NCBI RefSeq assembly: GCF_900250115.1
Contig: NZ_LT984804.1
Span: 1,255,301 to 1,319,300, forward strand
Length of the DNA: 64,000 nucleotides
DNA from: Cupriavidus taiwanensis
Lineage (GTDB): Bacteria > Pseudomonadota > Gammaproteobacteria > Burkholderiales > Burkholderiaceae
Direction: 5' to 3'
A model generated the notes under the pieces. The model did not search any database, had not been told where the DNA came from, and worked only from the letters and a program-made list of their open reading frames with translations. The position numbers and the translations under genes are program-made. Positions 37,840 to 46,213 of this stretch are shown piece by piece; the first letter of the stretch is position 1, and each line of letters opens with the position of its first letter.

Positions 37840-38424
37840 TCACGGCTTGAGCACCTTCGCATCCAGGCTCCAAAGCTTGCGATCGCTGGTCGACACCGCG
37901 ACGGCGCCATGTGTCAGCGCGTCGCGGATGTCGTCGCGGTTGCAGACAAAGCCCGAGGTCACGATCGGCGGCAGCGCCTTGCGGTCCGCTTCCGGCAGGT
38001 GCGACAGCATCGGCGCCGGCATCAGCTGCACCAGGTTCGGGTCGCTCTGCTCGAGCGCCTTGACGCTGCGCGGCCAGGTGGAGCGGTCGGTGACGAAGAC
38101 CTTCTGCATCGTCACCATGCCGGCGCGATTGGCGCGCTGGATGGTGGCCACGCGGGTGGAGACCAGGCTGGTCACTCCGATCTCCGCCAGGTAGTCGACG
38201 CCGCCCTTGTCCTGCGACAGGCCTTCGCAGCTGTCGATATTGACGATGACATACTTGCCGGCGCCGGCCAGCGTCGCGATCACGCGCTGCAGCTTGCGCA
38301 ATTCGACGTTGGCGACGATACAGACTTCGGCGACGCTTGCGAGGATGGCGTCGATCTGGTCGACACCGTAGAGCGTGCCGATGACGGGATGCCGCGTCAG
38401 GCGCGCACCGAGGGACCTGTCCAT
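37840..38424 (-). CDS. GlpP-family glycerol-3-phosphate-responsive antiterminator
   Basis: A 194-residue protein of the GlpP family (192 residues in Bacillus subtilis), an RNA-binding antiterminator that responds to glycerol 3-phosphate. The (beta/alpha)8-like pattern is clear: RHPVIGTLYGVDQIDAIL, YVIVNIDSCEGLSQDKGGVDYL, VTSLVSTRVATIQRANRAGM, QLMPAPML and VTSGFVCNRDDIRDAL. Such proteins are best known from Firmicutes; here the gene is the last of a glycerol-type operon, five bases after the FAD oxidase gene. That context supports control of glycerol genes. A candidate target is the structured leader at 44706-44763. The target is an inference. Confidence 0.85.
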   Translation of the reverse strand: MDRSLGARLTRHPVIGTLYGVDQIDAILASVAEVCIVANVELRKLQRVIATLAGAGKYVIVNIDSCEGLSQDKGGVDYLAEIGVTSLVSTRVATIQRANRAGMVTMQKVFVTDRSTWPRSVKALEQSDPNLVQLMPAPMLSHLPEADRKALPPIVTSGFVCNRDDIRDALTHGAVAVSTSDRKLWSLDAKVLKP

Positions 38425-38429
38425 GCGGA

Positions 38430-39980
38430 TTACTTCGCTTCATGGGCGAGCCGGTCGCCGAGACCCAGCTTGCCAGGGTTCAGGAGATGCTGCGGGTCAA
38501 GCGCCTGCTTGACCGCCGCCAGCAGCGGGAACGCCGTGTCCAGCGACGACGCCAGGTACGGCGCGCGCAGCAACCCGATTCCATGATGGTGGCTCAGTGC
38601 CGCATTGTATTGGATCAGCACCGCATTGGCCGCATCCCATGCCTGGCGATACCATTTCCGGCGGTCCTCCACCGCCACCTCGCCGCGCAGGGAGAAGTAC
38701 AGGCAGGCACCGTCGACGTAGGCATGCGACTGGTGCGCCGAGCCGGCAAGGGTGCCCGGCACGGCGTTGATCGCCTTGACCACGTCGGCATAGATCGCGG
38801 CCAGGTCGCGCCAGGGGCCGGACATTTCCAGCGTGTCGGCGACGAAGCCCGGGCTGCGCTTGAAGCCCTCGGCGCTCTTGCCGGTCAGGTAGCGCGTGTC
38901 GAGCCAGCGCTCGAAGATGGCGGCGCCGTCGAGTTCCTCGCCGAGTTCGCGGCACACGCGCTCGCTGATGGTCATGACGGCATCGACCATCTCGCGCGCG
39001 CCCTCGTCGGCCACCAGCAGCACATTGGTGTCGGGCAGGCCGAACTGGACCCCGCTTTCGAGCGCGTCATAGAGCCGCAGCGCGGCCGGGTTGGCGCCGC
39101 GCTGCATGATCTCGCGGCAGGCGTCCAGGCCGCTCGCGAAGCTGCTGAAGCCATAGGCGATGGCGCGCCCGTAGTCGGGCAGGCGATGCAGCTTCAGGCG
39201 CACGCGCACGATCACGCCCAGCATGCCCTCGGAGCCGATGAACAGCTGCTGCAGGTCAGGTCCCACGGCCGCGCGCGAATAGCCGCCCACGGTTATCAGG
39301 CTGCCGTCGGCCAGCACCACGTCCATGCCGAACACCATGTCTTCGATCTTGCCGTAGCGCGTGGACAGCTGCCCGGCGCCGCGGCAGGCGACCCATCCGC
39401 CAACCGTGCTGATCGCGTATGACGAGGGCCAGTGGCCCATGGTCATGCCGAACTCGCGCTGCACGGTCTGCTCGAAGATGTCGCCGAACATGCCGGCTTC
39501 GACCTCGACGATCTGGCTTTCCCGGTCGATCCCGATCAGGCGGTTGAGCGCGCACACGTCGAGCACGATGCCGCCGCGCACCGGCAAGGCAGCCCCGGTC
39601 ACGTTGCTGCGCCCGGCCGACACGGTGACCGGAATGGCGCCCGCGCTGGCGATGCGCATGACGGCCTGCACCTGTTCGATGCTGGAGACGCGCACGATGA
39701 CAGCGCGCGGCGTGGCGGGCTTGCCGGCGGTCTCGGTGATCATCGAGCCGGCCCACCAGTCGCGGGTCCATGCCACCACATCGGCCGTTGCGGTCAGCAC
39801 TTCGTCGGCAACTTCGCGCAGGGCCGCGAGATCCGCGGAACTGAGCGCGACCGCATCGCGCTGCAGGCCGGGCGCATCCGGGGTGTCGCGGATATGCGCC
39901 GCGTACCCGGGCGGGGTATGCGCACCGACGACGTACTGCCCGCGGTTGTAGCCGCGTTTGATGGCTTCCTTGCTGATCAT
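38430..39980 (-). CDS. FAD-binding oxidase resembling alkylglycerone-phosphate synthase
   Basis: A 516-residue PCMH-type flavoprotein. FAD-site marks are VTVSAGRSNVTGAALPV, GHWPSSYAISTVGGWVACRGAGQ and YGKIEDMVFGMDVVLADG. The C-terminal part has ALSHHHGIGLLRAPYL, where the His triplet matches the catalytic His motif of alkylglycerone-phosphate synthase (ether-lipid synthesis), followed by LDPQHLLNPGKLGLG. Bacteria rarely need the ether-lipid reaction, so oxidation of a glycerol-derived hydroxy compound is equally possible. Its position between glpD and the GlpP-like gene, with an ATGA overlap with glpD, ties it to glycerol or glycerol-ether metabolism. The true substrate is not known. Confidence 0.8.
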   Translation of the reverse strand: MISKEAIKRGYNRGQYVVGAHTPPGYAAHIRDTPDAPGLQRDAVALSSADLAALREVADEVLTATADVVAWTRDWWAGSMITETAGKPATPRAVIVRVSSIEQVQAVMRIASAGAIPVTVSAGRSNVTGAALPVRGGIVLDVCALNRLIGIDRESQIVEVEAGMFGDIFEQTVQREFGMTMGHWPSSYAISTVGGWVACRGAGQLSTRYGKIEDMVFGMDVVLADGSLITVGGYSRAAVGPDLQQLFIGSEGMLGVIVRVRLKLHRLPDYGRAIAYGFSSFASGLDACREIMQRGANPAALRLYDALESGVQFGLPDTNVLLVADEGAREMVDAVMTISERVCRELGEELDGAAIFERWLDTRYLTGKSAEGFKRSPGFVADTLEMSGPWRDLAAIYADVVKAINAVPGTLAGSAHQSHAYVDGACLYFSLRGEVAVEDRRKWYRQAWDAANAVLIQYNAALSHHHGIGLLRAPYLASSLDTAFPLLAAVKQALDPQHLLNPGKLGLGDRLAHEAK

Positions 39981-41656
39981 GCTGGGTCTCCCATGAGGAC
40001 GGATTTTTCGTGCGCGACGGCGGCGAGGTATTCGCTGACCTGCCGCGCCACGACGGCTTCGGACAGGCCGAGTTCGGCCTGCAGGATCTGGCCCACCCGT
40101 GCCGCGGCGCGGGCGGAGGCATCGCGCGCCATCAGGCGCGCGCGCAGGCGTCGTGACAGGATGTCGTCGACCGTGCCCGCCAGTTCGTGACGCGCGGCAT
40201 AGACGATCTCGGCTTCGGTATAGGGCAGGCCCTCGACGATCGGCCTGGCGAGGGCGGGGTCGGCCTGCAGGATGTCGCTGACGAAGCGTGCTTCGGTGCC
40301 ATAGCGCTCGCCCAGGTGCGCGGCCATGCCGCCGGACGCGACGATGGCCTGCGGGTCATAGCCGGCGGCGCCGAGCAGGTAGGCCGAGCGCGTGCGGCAC
40401 TTGCCGCGCTTGCCGATGACCTTCTGCGCGGCGTCGATGGTTTGCTCGGCCATGTGGCGCGAGGTCGTGAGCTTGCCGCCGACGATGGTGACGAGGCCGT
40501 CGTGCGCGGTATGAATCTCATGGTCGCGCCGGATCTCCAGGGTCTTGCCGCCGGGCGGAGCCACCAGCGGCCGGCAACCCGCGATGCTGCCCACCACGTC
40601 CTGCGGCGAGAGCTCGACCTTCAGCGCGGAGCGTGCGCCTTCGAGCAGGAAATCGAGTTCCTGGCGCGTGCACAGCACGTTGTCGAGGTCGCCGTCATAG
40701 TCTTCGTCGGTGGTGCCGAGGTAAGACACGTCGCCCCAACGCGTGATGGTGGCGCGGCGGCTGCGGCCCGGCACCGGGATCGTCACGGTGCAGTCGTTGC
40801 GGATCTTCAGCCACGGGATGGCAACGTGGACGCCCTTGGCCGGCCGTATATGCAGTGGCCTGGCTTCGCCAGGATTGCGGCCGGTCCAGTCGCGCAGCCA
40901 GACCCCGGTGGCCATGATGACCGCGCCGGCGCGCACGCGCAGCTCGCGCTCGCCGGCGTGGACGATGGCGCCATCCACCTTGCCGTGCCCGTCGCGGGTG
41001 ATCGCGGTGACGGTGGCGTGGTTGAGCACCGCCGCGCCGTGGAACGCGGCGGTACGCGCGAGATTCAGCGTCAGGCGGGCATCGTCGACGCGCGCGTCGA
41101 AGTACAGGTAGCCGCCGGTCAGGTGTTCCTCGTTGAAGGTCGGACAGTGGGACAAGACCTCTGCCTTGGTCAGCTTCTGATGCAGGATGCCCTCGCGCCA
41201 TCCGCCGGCCAGGTCGTAGGTCCACAGCAGGCTCTCGAAGGCCTTGGCCAGGCGCTTGTCGAAGACGCCGTTGCGCTCCATCACCGGGAACAGGAACGGC
41301 AGCCGTTGCACCAGGTGGCGCGCATTGCGGCGCAGGCGCTGGCGCTCCAGCAGCGAATGGCGCACCAGGCCAAGGTTGCCCTGCTCGATATAGCGCAGGC
41401 CGCCGTGCACCATCTTCGACGACTTGGACGAGGTCCCCGCGGCGAAGTCGCTTTTTTCGGCCAGCGCCACGCGATAGCCGCGCAGGCTGGCATCGAGCGC
41501 GGCATAGGCGCCGGTGACGCCGCCCCCGACCACCAGGATGTCGAAGGCATCCGTCTCCAGGCGGTCGAGCAGTTGTTGGCGCACCAGCCGCAACGGCTCC
41601 GTGCCGGTCATGGCGGCACGCTCTCGGTTCGCGCTGCGGGAGGGAAAAATCACCAT
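39977..41656 (-). CDS. glpD: Aerobic glycerol-3-phosphate dehydrogenase
   Basis: A 559-residue membrane-associated FAD enzyme oxidising glycerol 3-phosphate to dihydroxyacetone phosphate with electrons to quinone. Marks are the FAD fold FDILVVGGGVTGAYAALDA, FAAGTSSKSSKMVHGGLRYI, IRPAKGVHVAIPW, and the C-terminal DAO domain segment VTIVGGKLTTSRHMAEQTID. ATG 41656 has CAGGAG 11 bases upstream; ATG 41611 would shorten it by 15 residues and is equally usual for the family. It follows the kinase gene by 18 bases and overlaps the next gene as ATGA. Confidence 0.92.
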   Translation of the reverse strand: MVIFPSRSANRERAAMTGTEPLRLVRQQLLDRLETDAFDILVVGGGVTGAYAALDASLRGYRVALAEKSDFAAGTSSKSSKMVHGGLRYIEQGNLGLVRHSLLERQRLRRNARHLVQRLPFLFPVMERNGVFDKRLAKAFESLLWTYDLAGGWREGILHQKLTKAEVLSHCPTFNEEHLTGGYLYFDARVDDARLTLNLARTAAFHGAAVLNHATVTAITRDGHGKVDGAIVHAGERELRVRAGAVIMATGVWLRDWTGRNPGEARPLHIRPAKGVHVAIPWLKIRNDCTVTIPVPGRSRRATITRWGDVSYLGTTDEDYDGDLDNVLCTRQELDFLLEGARSALKVELSPQDVVGSIAGCRPLVAPPGGKTLEIRRDHEIHTAHDGLVTIVGGKLTTSRHMAEQTIDAAQKVIGKRGKCRTRSAYLLGAAGYDPQAIVASGGMAAHLGERYGTEARFVSDILQADPALARPIVEGLPYTEAEIVYAARHELAGTVDDILSRRLRARLMARDASARAAARVGQILQAELGLSEAVVARQVSEYLAAVAHEKSVLMGDPA

Positions 41657-41674
41657 GTCTGGGGTTGCTCCTGG

Positions 41675-43225
41675 TCAATGGGTCTTGGGGCCCGTCTCGG
41701 CCGGCCTGGTGGCGAGCGCATCGGCATGGTCGAGTTCGGAGGCCACGCGCGCATGCCAGTGCGCGCGCCGCTGGGCACGTTGATCGGTGCTGAGCGCCGG
41801 CTCGAATACCGCCTCGGGGGTCGTGGTGGCGCGGGCGTGCTGCATCGAATCCCACAGCAGGCCTGAAGCGCCGGCGAGGTAGGCGATGCCGCGCAGGCTG
41901 GCACGGTCGGTCTGCGTCATGCGGTGGACGGTCATGCCGCTGAGATCGGCCTGCATCTGCAGCAGGGCGTCGCTGCCGGACAGGCCGCCGCCGACCACCA
42001 GCGCCGACACCGGCACGCCGGCAATGTCCTGGTTGGCGTCGATGCATGAGGCCACGGACTGCGCAATGCCTTCCAGGATGGCAAAGGCCATTTCGGCGCG
42101 CGTGGTTGCCATCGAGATGCCGCTCAGCGCCGCGCGTGCCTCCGGTTGCATGCGCGGCACGCGCAGGCCGGTCAGGGCCGGGATGAAGGTCACGCCGCGC
42201 GCCGACGCCACGGTGCCGGCCAGCGCGCTGATCTGCCTGGCGTTGTCGAACCAGCCAAGCTTGTCGCAGACCCAGTTGAGCGCCGAGCCGGTGGTAGCGA
42301 CAAAGGTCTCGACCGAGAAATGCGACACCCCCTGTTGCCGGCGCGCCGTCATGGTCAGGGTGCTGTCCGACAGGCCGGTGCGGGCGGGCAGCTGCGGGCC
42401 GACGATCAGGTCGACGAAGCTGCCGGTGCCATGCAGGCACATCGCCTGCCCGGGATCGAGGCATCCCAGGCCGATGGCGCCGGCGAGCTGGTCGCCGGCA
42501 CTAGCCAGGATCGGCACGTCGATGCCGAGCACCTCGGGCCGGGTGCGGCCGAAATCGTCTGCATCCTGGCGCAGTTCCGGCAGCAGTTCGCGCGGGAAGC
42601 CGAGCGCGTCGATCCAGTCGAGCTGGTAGCGATGCTCCGTCAGCACGTAGGCGTTGCAGGACGTGGCATGGGTCGGCGTGGTCAGGCACGCGCGCGCGGT
42701 CGACAGGTGCCACAGGAGCCAGGTGTCGATGGTGCCGAAGGCGAGCCTGCGCGCACGGAAGGCTTCGGCTACCGCCGGTGTGTCGCGCAGGTGCCGCGCG
42801 GCCCAAAGGTAGGGCGAGCGAACGCCGCCGGGACGGCCGACGGTTGCGCGCAGGATGGGATCCCAATCCGGCGCAAGCCGGCGCAGTTCGGCCGCATAGC
42901 GCGTGTCCTGCCACACCATCGCGGGCACCAGCGCGCGCCCGCTGCGGGTGTCCCACAACACCGCGGTGGCGCGCTGGCTGGCGACGGCGAGGGCAACTGC
43001 GTTCAGGTTCTCGCGGGCTGCCTCGGCCAGCGTGGCGCGGCAAACCGCGAGGGTCCGCTCGAGCAGGGTGTTGGCGTCCTGCTCCACTACGCCGGGGCAG
43101 GGGCTGTGGATTTCGAGCGTGGCGTAGTGAAGGCACTGCACACGGCCGTCGGCAGACACCACCGCGGCCCGCGTGCCCGAGGTGCCTTCATCGATCGCAA
43201 GGATGACATCGTTGCGCCGGGTCAT
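41675..43225 (-). CDS. FGGY-family carbohydrate kinase, probably glycerol kinase
   Basis: A 516-residue kinase. The N-terminal ATPase segment is VILAIDEGTSGTRAAVVSADG, with WQDTRYAAELRRL, YLWAARHLRDT, GTIDTWLLWHLS, SAGDQLAGAIGLGCLDPGQ, and the FGGY C-terminal signature region SALVVGGGLSGSDALLQMQADL. Its partner genes (glpD, GlpP-like protein) make glycerol the likely substrate, but the typical GlpK regulatory motifs are not clear, so a related polyol is possible. It overlaps the transporter stop as ATGA and precedes glpD by 18 bases. Confidence 0.85.
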   Translation of the reverse strand: MTRRNDVILAIDEGTSGTRAAVVSADGRVQCLHYATLEIHSPCPGVVEQDANTLLERTLAVCRATLAEAARENLNAVALAVASQRATAVLWDTRSGRALVPAMVWQDTRYAAELRRLAPDWDPILRATVGRPGGVRSPYLWAARHLRDTPAVAEAFRARRLAFGTIDTWLLWHLSTARACLTTPTHATSCNAYVLTEHRYQLDWIDALGFPRELLPELRQDADDFGRTRPEVLGIDVPILASAGDQLAGAIGLGCLDPGQAMCLHGTGSFVDLIVGPQLPARTGLSDSTLTMTARRQQGVSHFSVETFVATTGSALNWVCDKLGWFDNARQISALAGTVASARGVTFIPALTGLRVPRMQPEARAALSGISMATTRAEMAFAILEGIAQSVASCIDANQDIAGVPVSALVVGGGLSGSDALLQMQADLSGMTVHRMTQTDRASLRGIAYLAGASGLLWDSMQHARATTTPEAVFEPALSTDQRAQRRAHWHARVASELDHADALATRPAETGPKTH

Positions 43226-44685
43226 GGCCGGGCCTTTTCGATGACCGGATGCATCAGGGCCGACGCGTCGGCGGCATCGCCCTTGAACTGCGGCGCATCC
43301 GCTTCGTTGTCGGGATGGATGGTGGTGCGGGTCGGGTCCCAGCGGATCGAAAAGCAGGCCAGGCTGGCCAGCAGCGGGACCACGGAAAGGATCAGGAAGG
43401 TGGTTTCCAGCCCGTATTGCGCGCGGAACAGCGGGAATACCAGCAAGCCCAGGGCCGCGCCAATGGCGCCGAGCGCGCCGATGATGCCGTTGGCGCCCGC
43501 GCGCAGTTCGCTGCGGAATGACAGCGACGACAGGCTCTTGCCGTTGGCGCCGGGCCCGGCAGAGTGGAACAGGATGAACAGCGACGGCACCACCACGGCC
43601 ACCCACAGCGGCATCTTGCCGTTGAACAGCCCCAGGATCAGCAGCATGGCGAACACCGCCGCGAAGCCGAACGCCGAGGCACGGCGCAGCCCCAGCGTGC
43701 GGCCGACCAGCGGTGACAAGAAGCCGCCGACAATGCCGCATACGTTGAACACCAGCGCGCCGATGGTCGCGTAGACGAAGTCCTTGCCAAACAACGCGGC
43801 GCTGATCAGCGGCAGGTACCAGCCGATCGCGAAATACTGGATCGACTGCCCGATCTGCACGGTGGCCGCGAGCATGGTGCGCGGCAGATAGGTGCCGCGG
43901 AAGATCAGCAGCACGTTGGCCAGGCCGCGGCGCGCCTGGTTGAGGACGCGGATCCGCTGCGCCGGCGGCGCGGCGACGAAGGCGCGCCCGTAGATGCGTG
44001 TCATGGCGGTGGCGGCGGCCTCGAGCCGCTCCTTGCGCGCCAGCCAGGTCGGGCTTTCCACCAGGAACAGGGCCTGCAGCAGCAGGATGGCCACGCCGAA
44101 CACCGCCGTGGCCGCGACCGAGTAGCGCCAGATCGCATCGCCGACGTCCCATGAGTAGAACAGCAGCGCCAGCAGCAGGTTGGCGCAGACCGCCGTGTAC
44201 CACATGCCCTGCCATGTGTTCAGCCGGCTCTTGAGCTTTACCGGGGTGAACTCCGCCAGCACGGCCATGGCGATGGCAAAGTCGATGCCATAAGCCGCGC
44301 CGACAAAGAAGCGCCCGGCCAGGATCACCTCGAACCCGGGCGCGAACACCACCAGCAGCGCGCCGGCCACCGCCAGGATCTTGGCCAGGATCAGCGGACG
44401 GACCCGGCCCCAACGGTCGGCCATCCAGCCGCCGATGGGGTTGAAGGCAATGGCCACCCACGATGCAAACGACGTCAGCAGCGCAACCCTGGCGGGCGCG
44501 AGCTGGAGGTCGCGCGTCATCGGCCCGAGGCCGGCGCTTAGCGCTGAATTGGAAAACGCGTCGAGGAACAGCCCGCCCAGGGCGAGCCACCAGATGACAC
44601 CGGCCCTGCCGCGTATCCCAGGGCAGGAATCGATGTAGGCAATGACATCATCGATGCCACGAAGCTTGATGGCAGAGGATTGCAC
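43222..44685 (-). CDS. MFS transporter, first gene of the glycerol-type operon
   Basis: A 487-residue major facilitator with 12 predicted membrane segments and sugar-porter-like loops: NPIGGWMADRWGRVRPLILA between segments 2 and 3, FVGAAYGIDFAIAMAVLAEFTPVKLKSR between 4 and 5, and the central loop with VESPTWLARKERL. Glycerol normally enters by the GlpF channel, so a phosphorylatable polyol or glycerophospho-compound is possible. The start is GTG 44685 with AAAAGGAG 6 bases before it. The leader upstream holds a strong hairpin and a complementary segment (listed separately). Confidence 0.87.
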   Translation of the reverse strand: MQSSAIKLRGIDDVIAYIDSCPGIRGRAGVIWWLALGGLFLDAFSNSALSAGLGPMTRDLQLAPARVALLTSFASWVAIAFNPIGGWMADRWGRVRPLILAKILAVAGALLVVFAPGFEVILAGRFFVGAAYGIDFAIAMAVLAEFTPVKLKSRLNTWQGMWYTAVCANLLLALLFYSWDVGDAIWRYSVAATAVFGVAILLLQALFLVESPTWLARKERLEAAATAMTRIYGRAFVAAPPAQRIRVLNQARRGLANVLLIFRGTYLPRTMLAATVQIGQSIQYFAIGWYLPLISAALFGKDFVYATIGALVFNVCGIVGGFLSPLVGRTLGLRRASAFGFAAVFAMLLILGLFNGKMPLWVAVVVPSLFILFHSAGPGANGKSLSSLSFRSELRAGANGIIGALGAIGAALGLLVFPLFRAQYGLETTFLILSVVPLLASLACFSIRWDPTRTTIHPDNEADAPQFKGDAADASALMHPVIEKARP

Positions 44686-44705
44686 GGCGGTCTCCTTTTA
44701 CTTGT

Positions 44706-44763
44706 TCTGTAAGAGGCCGCGGCAAGCGCAAGGCGCGAAGAGACCATCTTACAGATGGTCTCT
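44706..44763 (-). promoter_or_regulatory. Structured leader or operator of the glycerol-type operon
   Basis: AGAGACCATC (44739-44748), a 5-base loop and GATGGTCTCT (44754-44763) form a perfect 10-bp stem 54 bases before the transporter start. TCTGTAAG (44706-44713) is exactly complementary to CTTACAGA (44748-44755), which covers the loop. On the - strand RNA the hairpin could therefore form a pseudoknot with bases lying about 10 bases before the Shine-Dalgarno. There is no U-run after the hairpin, so it is not a simple terminator. As DNA it could instead be a repressor operator. Confidence 0.6.
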
Positions 44764-44834
44764 ATCTGGATCTGCGAGGCCAATGTATGACTTCGCAATG
44801 GGAGCGTCAACCGGGAAAACCCTTGATGGTGGGA

Positions 44835-46202
44835 CTAGCGTGCCGCCACATTGCCCGCGGCATGGTCCTGGCTGGCATCTGCCGGCGCAAGCTGCCCCGC
44901 ATGCCGCCGCCCCAGCCACCAGCCCAGTCCCGTCCACGCCAGCGCCAGCATGGCACCCGCCAGCGCCACGGTGGCAGGGTGGCCAGACAAGGCATCGATC
45001 GCGGTCTTGACCCAGGCGCTGACCGCGTCGCCGGCGCGGTAGACGGCGGTATCGATGACGTTCTTGGCCTTGTACTTGGTCTCGGCATCGACCACCGTGA
45101 ACAGCATCTCGCGGCCGGGGCGCAGCAGCGCGTATTCACCGACGCGCCGCAGGATCATGACGCCGGCGAGTACGCCGAAGGTGGGCAGCAGGGCCAGCAC
45201 GACGAACCCTGCGGCAACGGCCAGCGGCACCGCGGTCAGCAGCACGGTGACGCCATAGCGGCGCGCCATGCGGCCAGTGAAGAACAGCTGCACCAGGATG
45301 GTCAGCGCCTGCACCACGGCATCCAGTGCGCTGAACACCTGGGTCTGGCGGGTGCGCTCGGGAAAGGCCTCGGCGACGAGCCGGGCTTGCTCGAAGTAGA
45401 GAAAGGTGCTGGCCGTGGCCAGCAGGATCACGAACAGGGCGATGCCGAGCAGGTAGCGCGAGCGCAGCAGCAGTGACAGCCCGGCCAGCAGACTGCCGCC
45501 GATCGGATTGGCCGGATCCTGCGCTGCGCTGGCAACGGCCTGGCCCGGCGGCGCCACGCCGGCGCCGGCACGACGGCGCCAGCCGAACAGCCAGCCCACG
45601 CCCGGCAGCGTGGCGGCCAGCAAGGCGGCCGACAGCAGCATCAGGCCGGTCAGGCCGATGTGCGGCACCAGCCAGCCGCCCAGCATCGGGCCGGCCAGTC
45701 CGCCCGCGCTGGCGCCGGCGGCCAGCAGCGCGAACAGGCGGCGCGCCTGCTCGGGCCGGAACACATCGGCCATCAGGCTCCACGCCACCGACACCACGAA
45801 CAGGTTGAATACGGACAGCCACACGTAGAACACGCGCGCCAGCCAGACGTTGTCGGGCAGGGCGCGCGTGGCCAGGGCAAAGGCCAGCAGGTTGGCAATG
45901 AAGAAGGCATAGACCCACGGCACGAAGCGGCGCCGCGGCAGCCGGGCGCAGACCGCGCCGTAGAGCGGGATCGCCGCCAGCATCACGACGAAGGTGGCGG
46001 TGAACAGCCATTGCAGGTTCTTCACGCCGCCGGCGATGCCCATGGTCTCGCGCACCGGGCGCAGCATGAAATAGCTGGCGAACAGGCAGAAGAAGAACAG
46101 GAAGCCGGCCGCCACGGCGCCGGCTTCGCCGGCGCGGACGCCGAAGCCGCGCCACAGGCGGGCCAGGCCGCCGGAGGGTGCATCGCGCGCGGGCTCGTCC
46201 AC
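44835..46202 (-). CDS. NTP/NDP-translocase-like (Npt1-type) major facilitator protein
   Basis: A 455-residue membrane protein with about 12 hydrophobic segments. The start SYFMLRPVRETMGIAGGVKNLQWLFTATF, VYVWLSVFNLFVVSVAWS-like segment (FYVWLSVFNLFVVSVAWSLM) and VVDAETKYKAKNVIDTAVYR are typical of bacterial proteins related to the ATP/ADP translocases of Rickettsia and Chlamydia. In free-living bacteria these are of unknown substrate and probably do not exchange ATP. Start is GTG 46202, 11 bases after the aldo/keto reductase stop; no strong Shine-Dalgarno is seen, so translation may be coupled. The C-terminal 25 residues are polar. Confidence 0.82.
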   Translation of the reverse strand: MDEPARDAPSGGLARLWRGFGVRAGEAGAVAAGFLFFFCLFASYFMLRPVRETMGIAGGVKNLQWLFTATFVVMLAAIPLYGAVCARLPRRRFVPWVYAFFIANLLAFALATRALPDNVWLARVFYVWLSVFNLFVVSVAWSLMADVFRPEQARRLFALLAAGASAGGLAGPMLGGWLVPHIGLTGLMLLSAALLAATLPGVGWLFGWRRRAGAGVAPPGQAVASAAQDPANPIGGSLLAGLSLLLRSRYLLGIALFVILLATASTFLYFEQARLVAEAFPERTRQTQVFSALDAVVQALTILVQLFFTGRMARRYGVTVLLTAVPLAVAAGFVVLALLPTFGVLAGVMILRRVGEYALLRPGREMLFTVVDAETKYKAKNVIDTAVYRAGDAVSAWVKTAIDALSGHPATVALAGAMLALAWTGLGWWLGRRHAGQLAPADASQDHAAGNVAAR

Positions 46203-46213
46203 GGTGAGGTGGC

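Noticed and set aside
41675..44590. A 971-residue fused transporter-kinase protein
   Set aside because: The upstream part is an out-of-frame shadow of the MFS gene. The kinase has its own ATG at 43225 overlapping the MFS stop.
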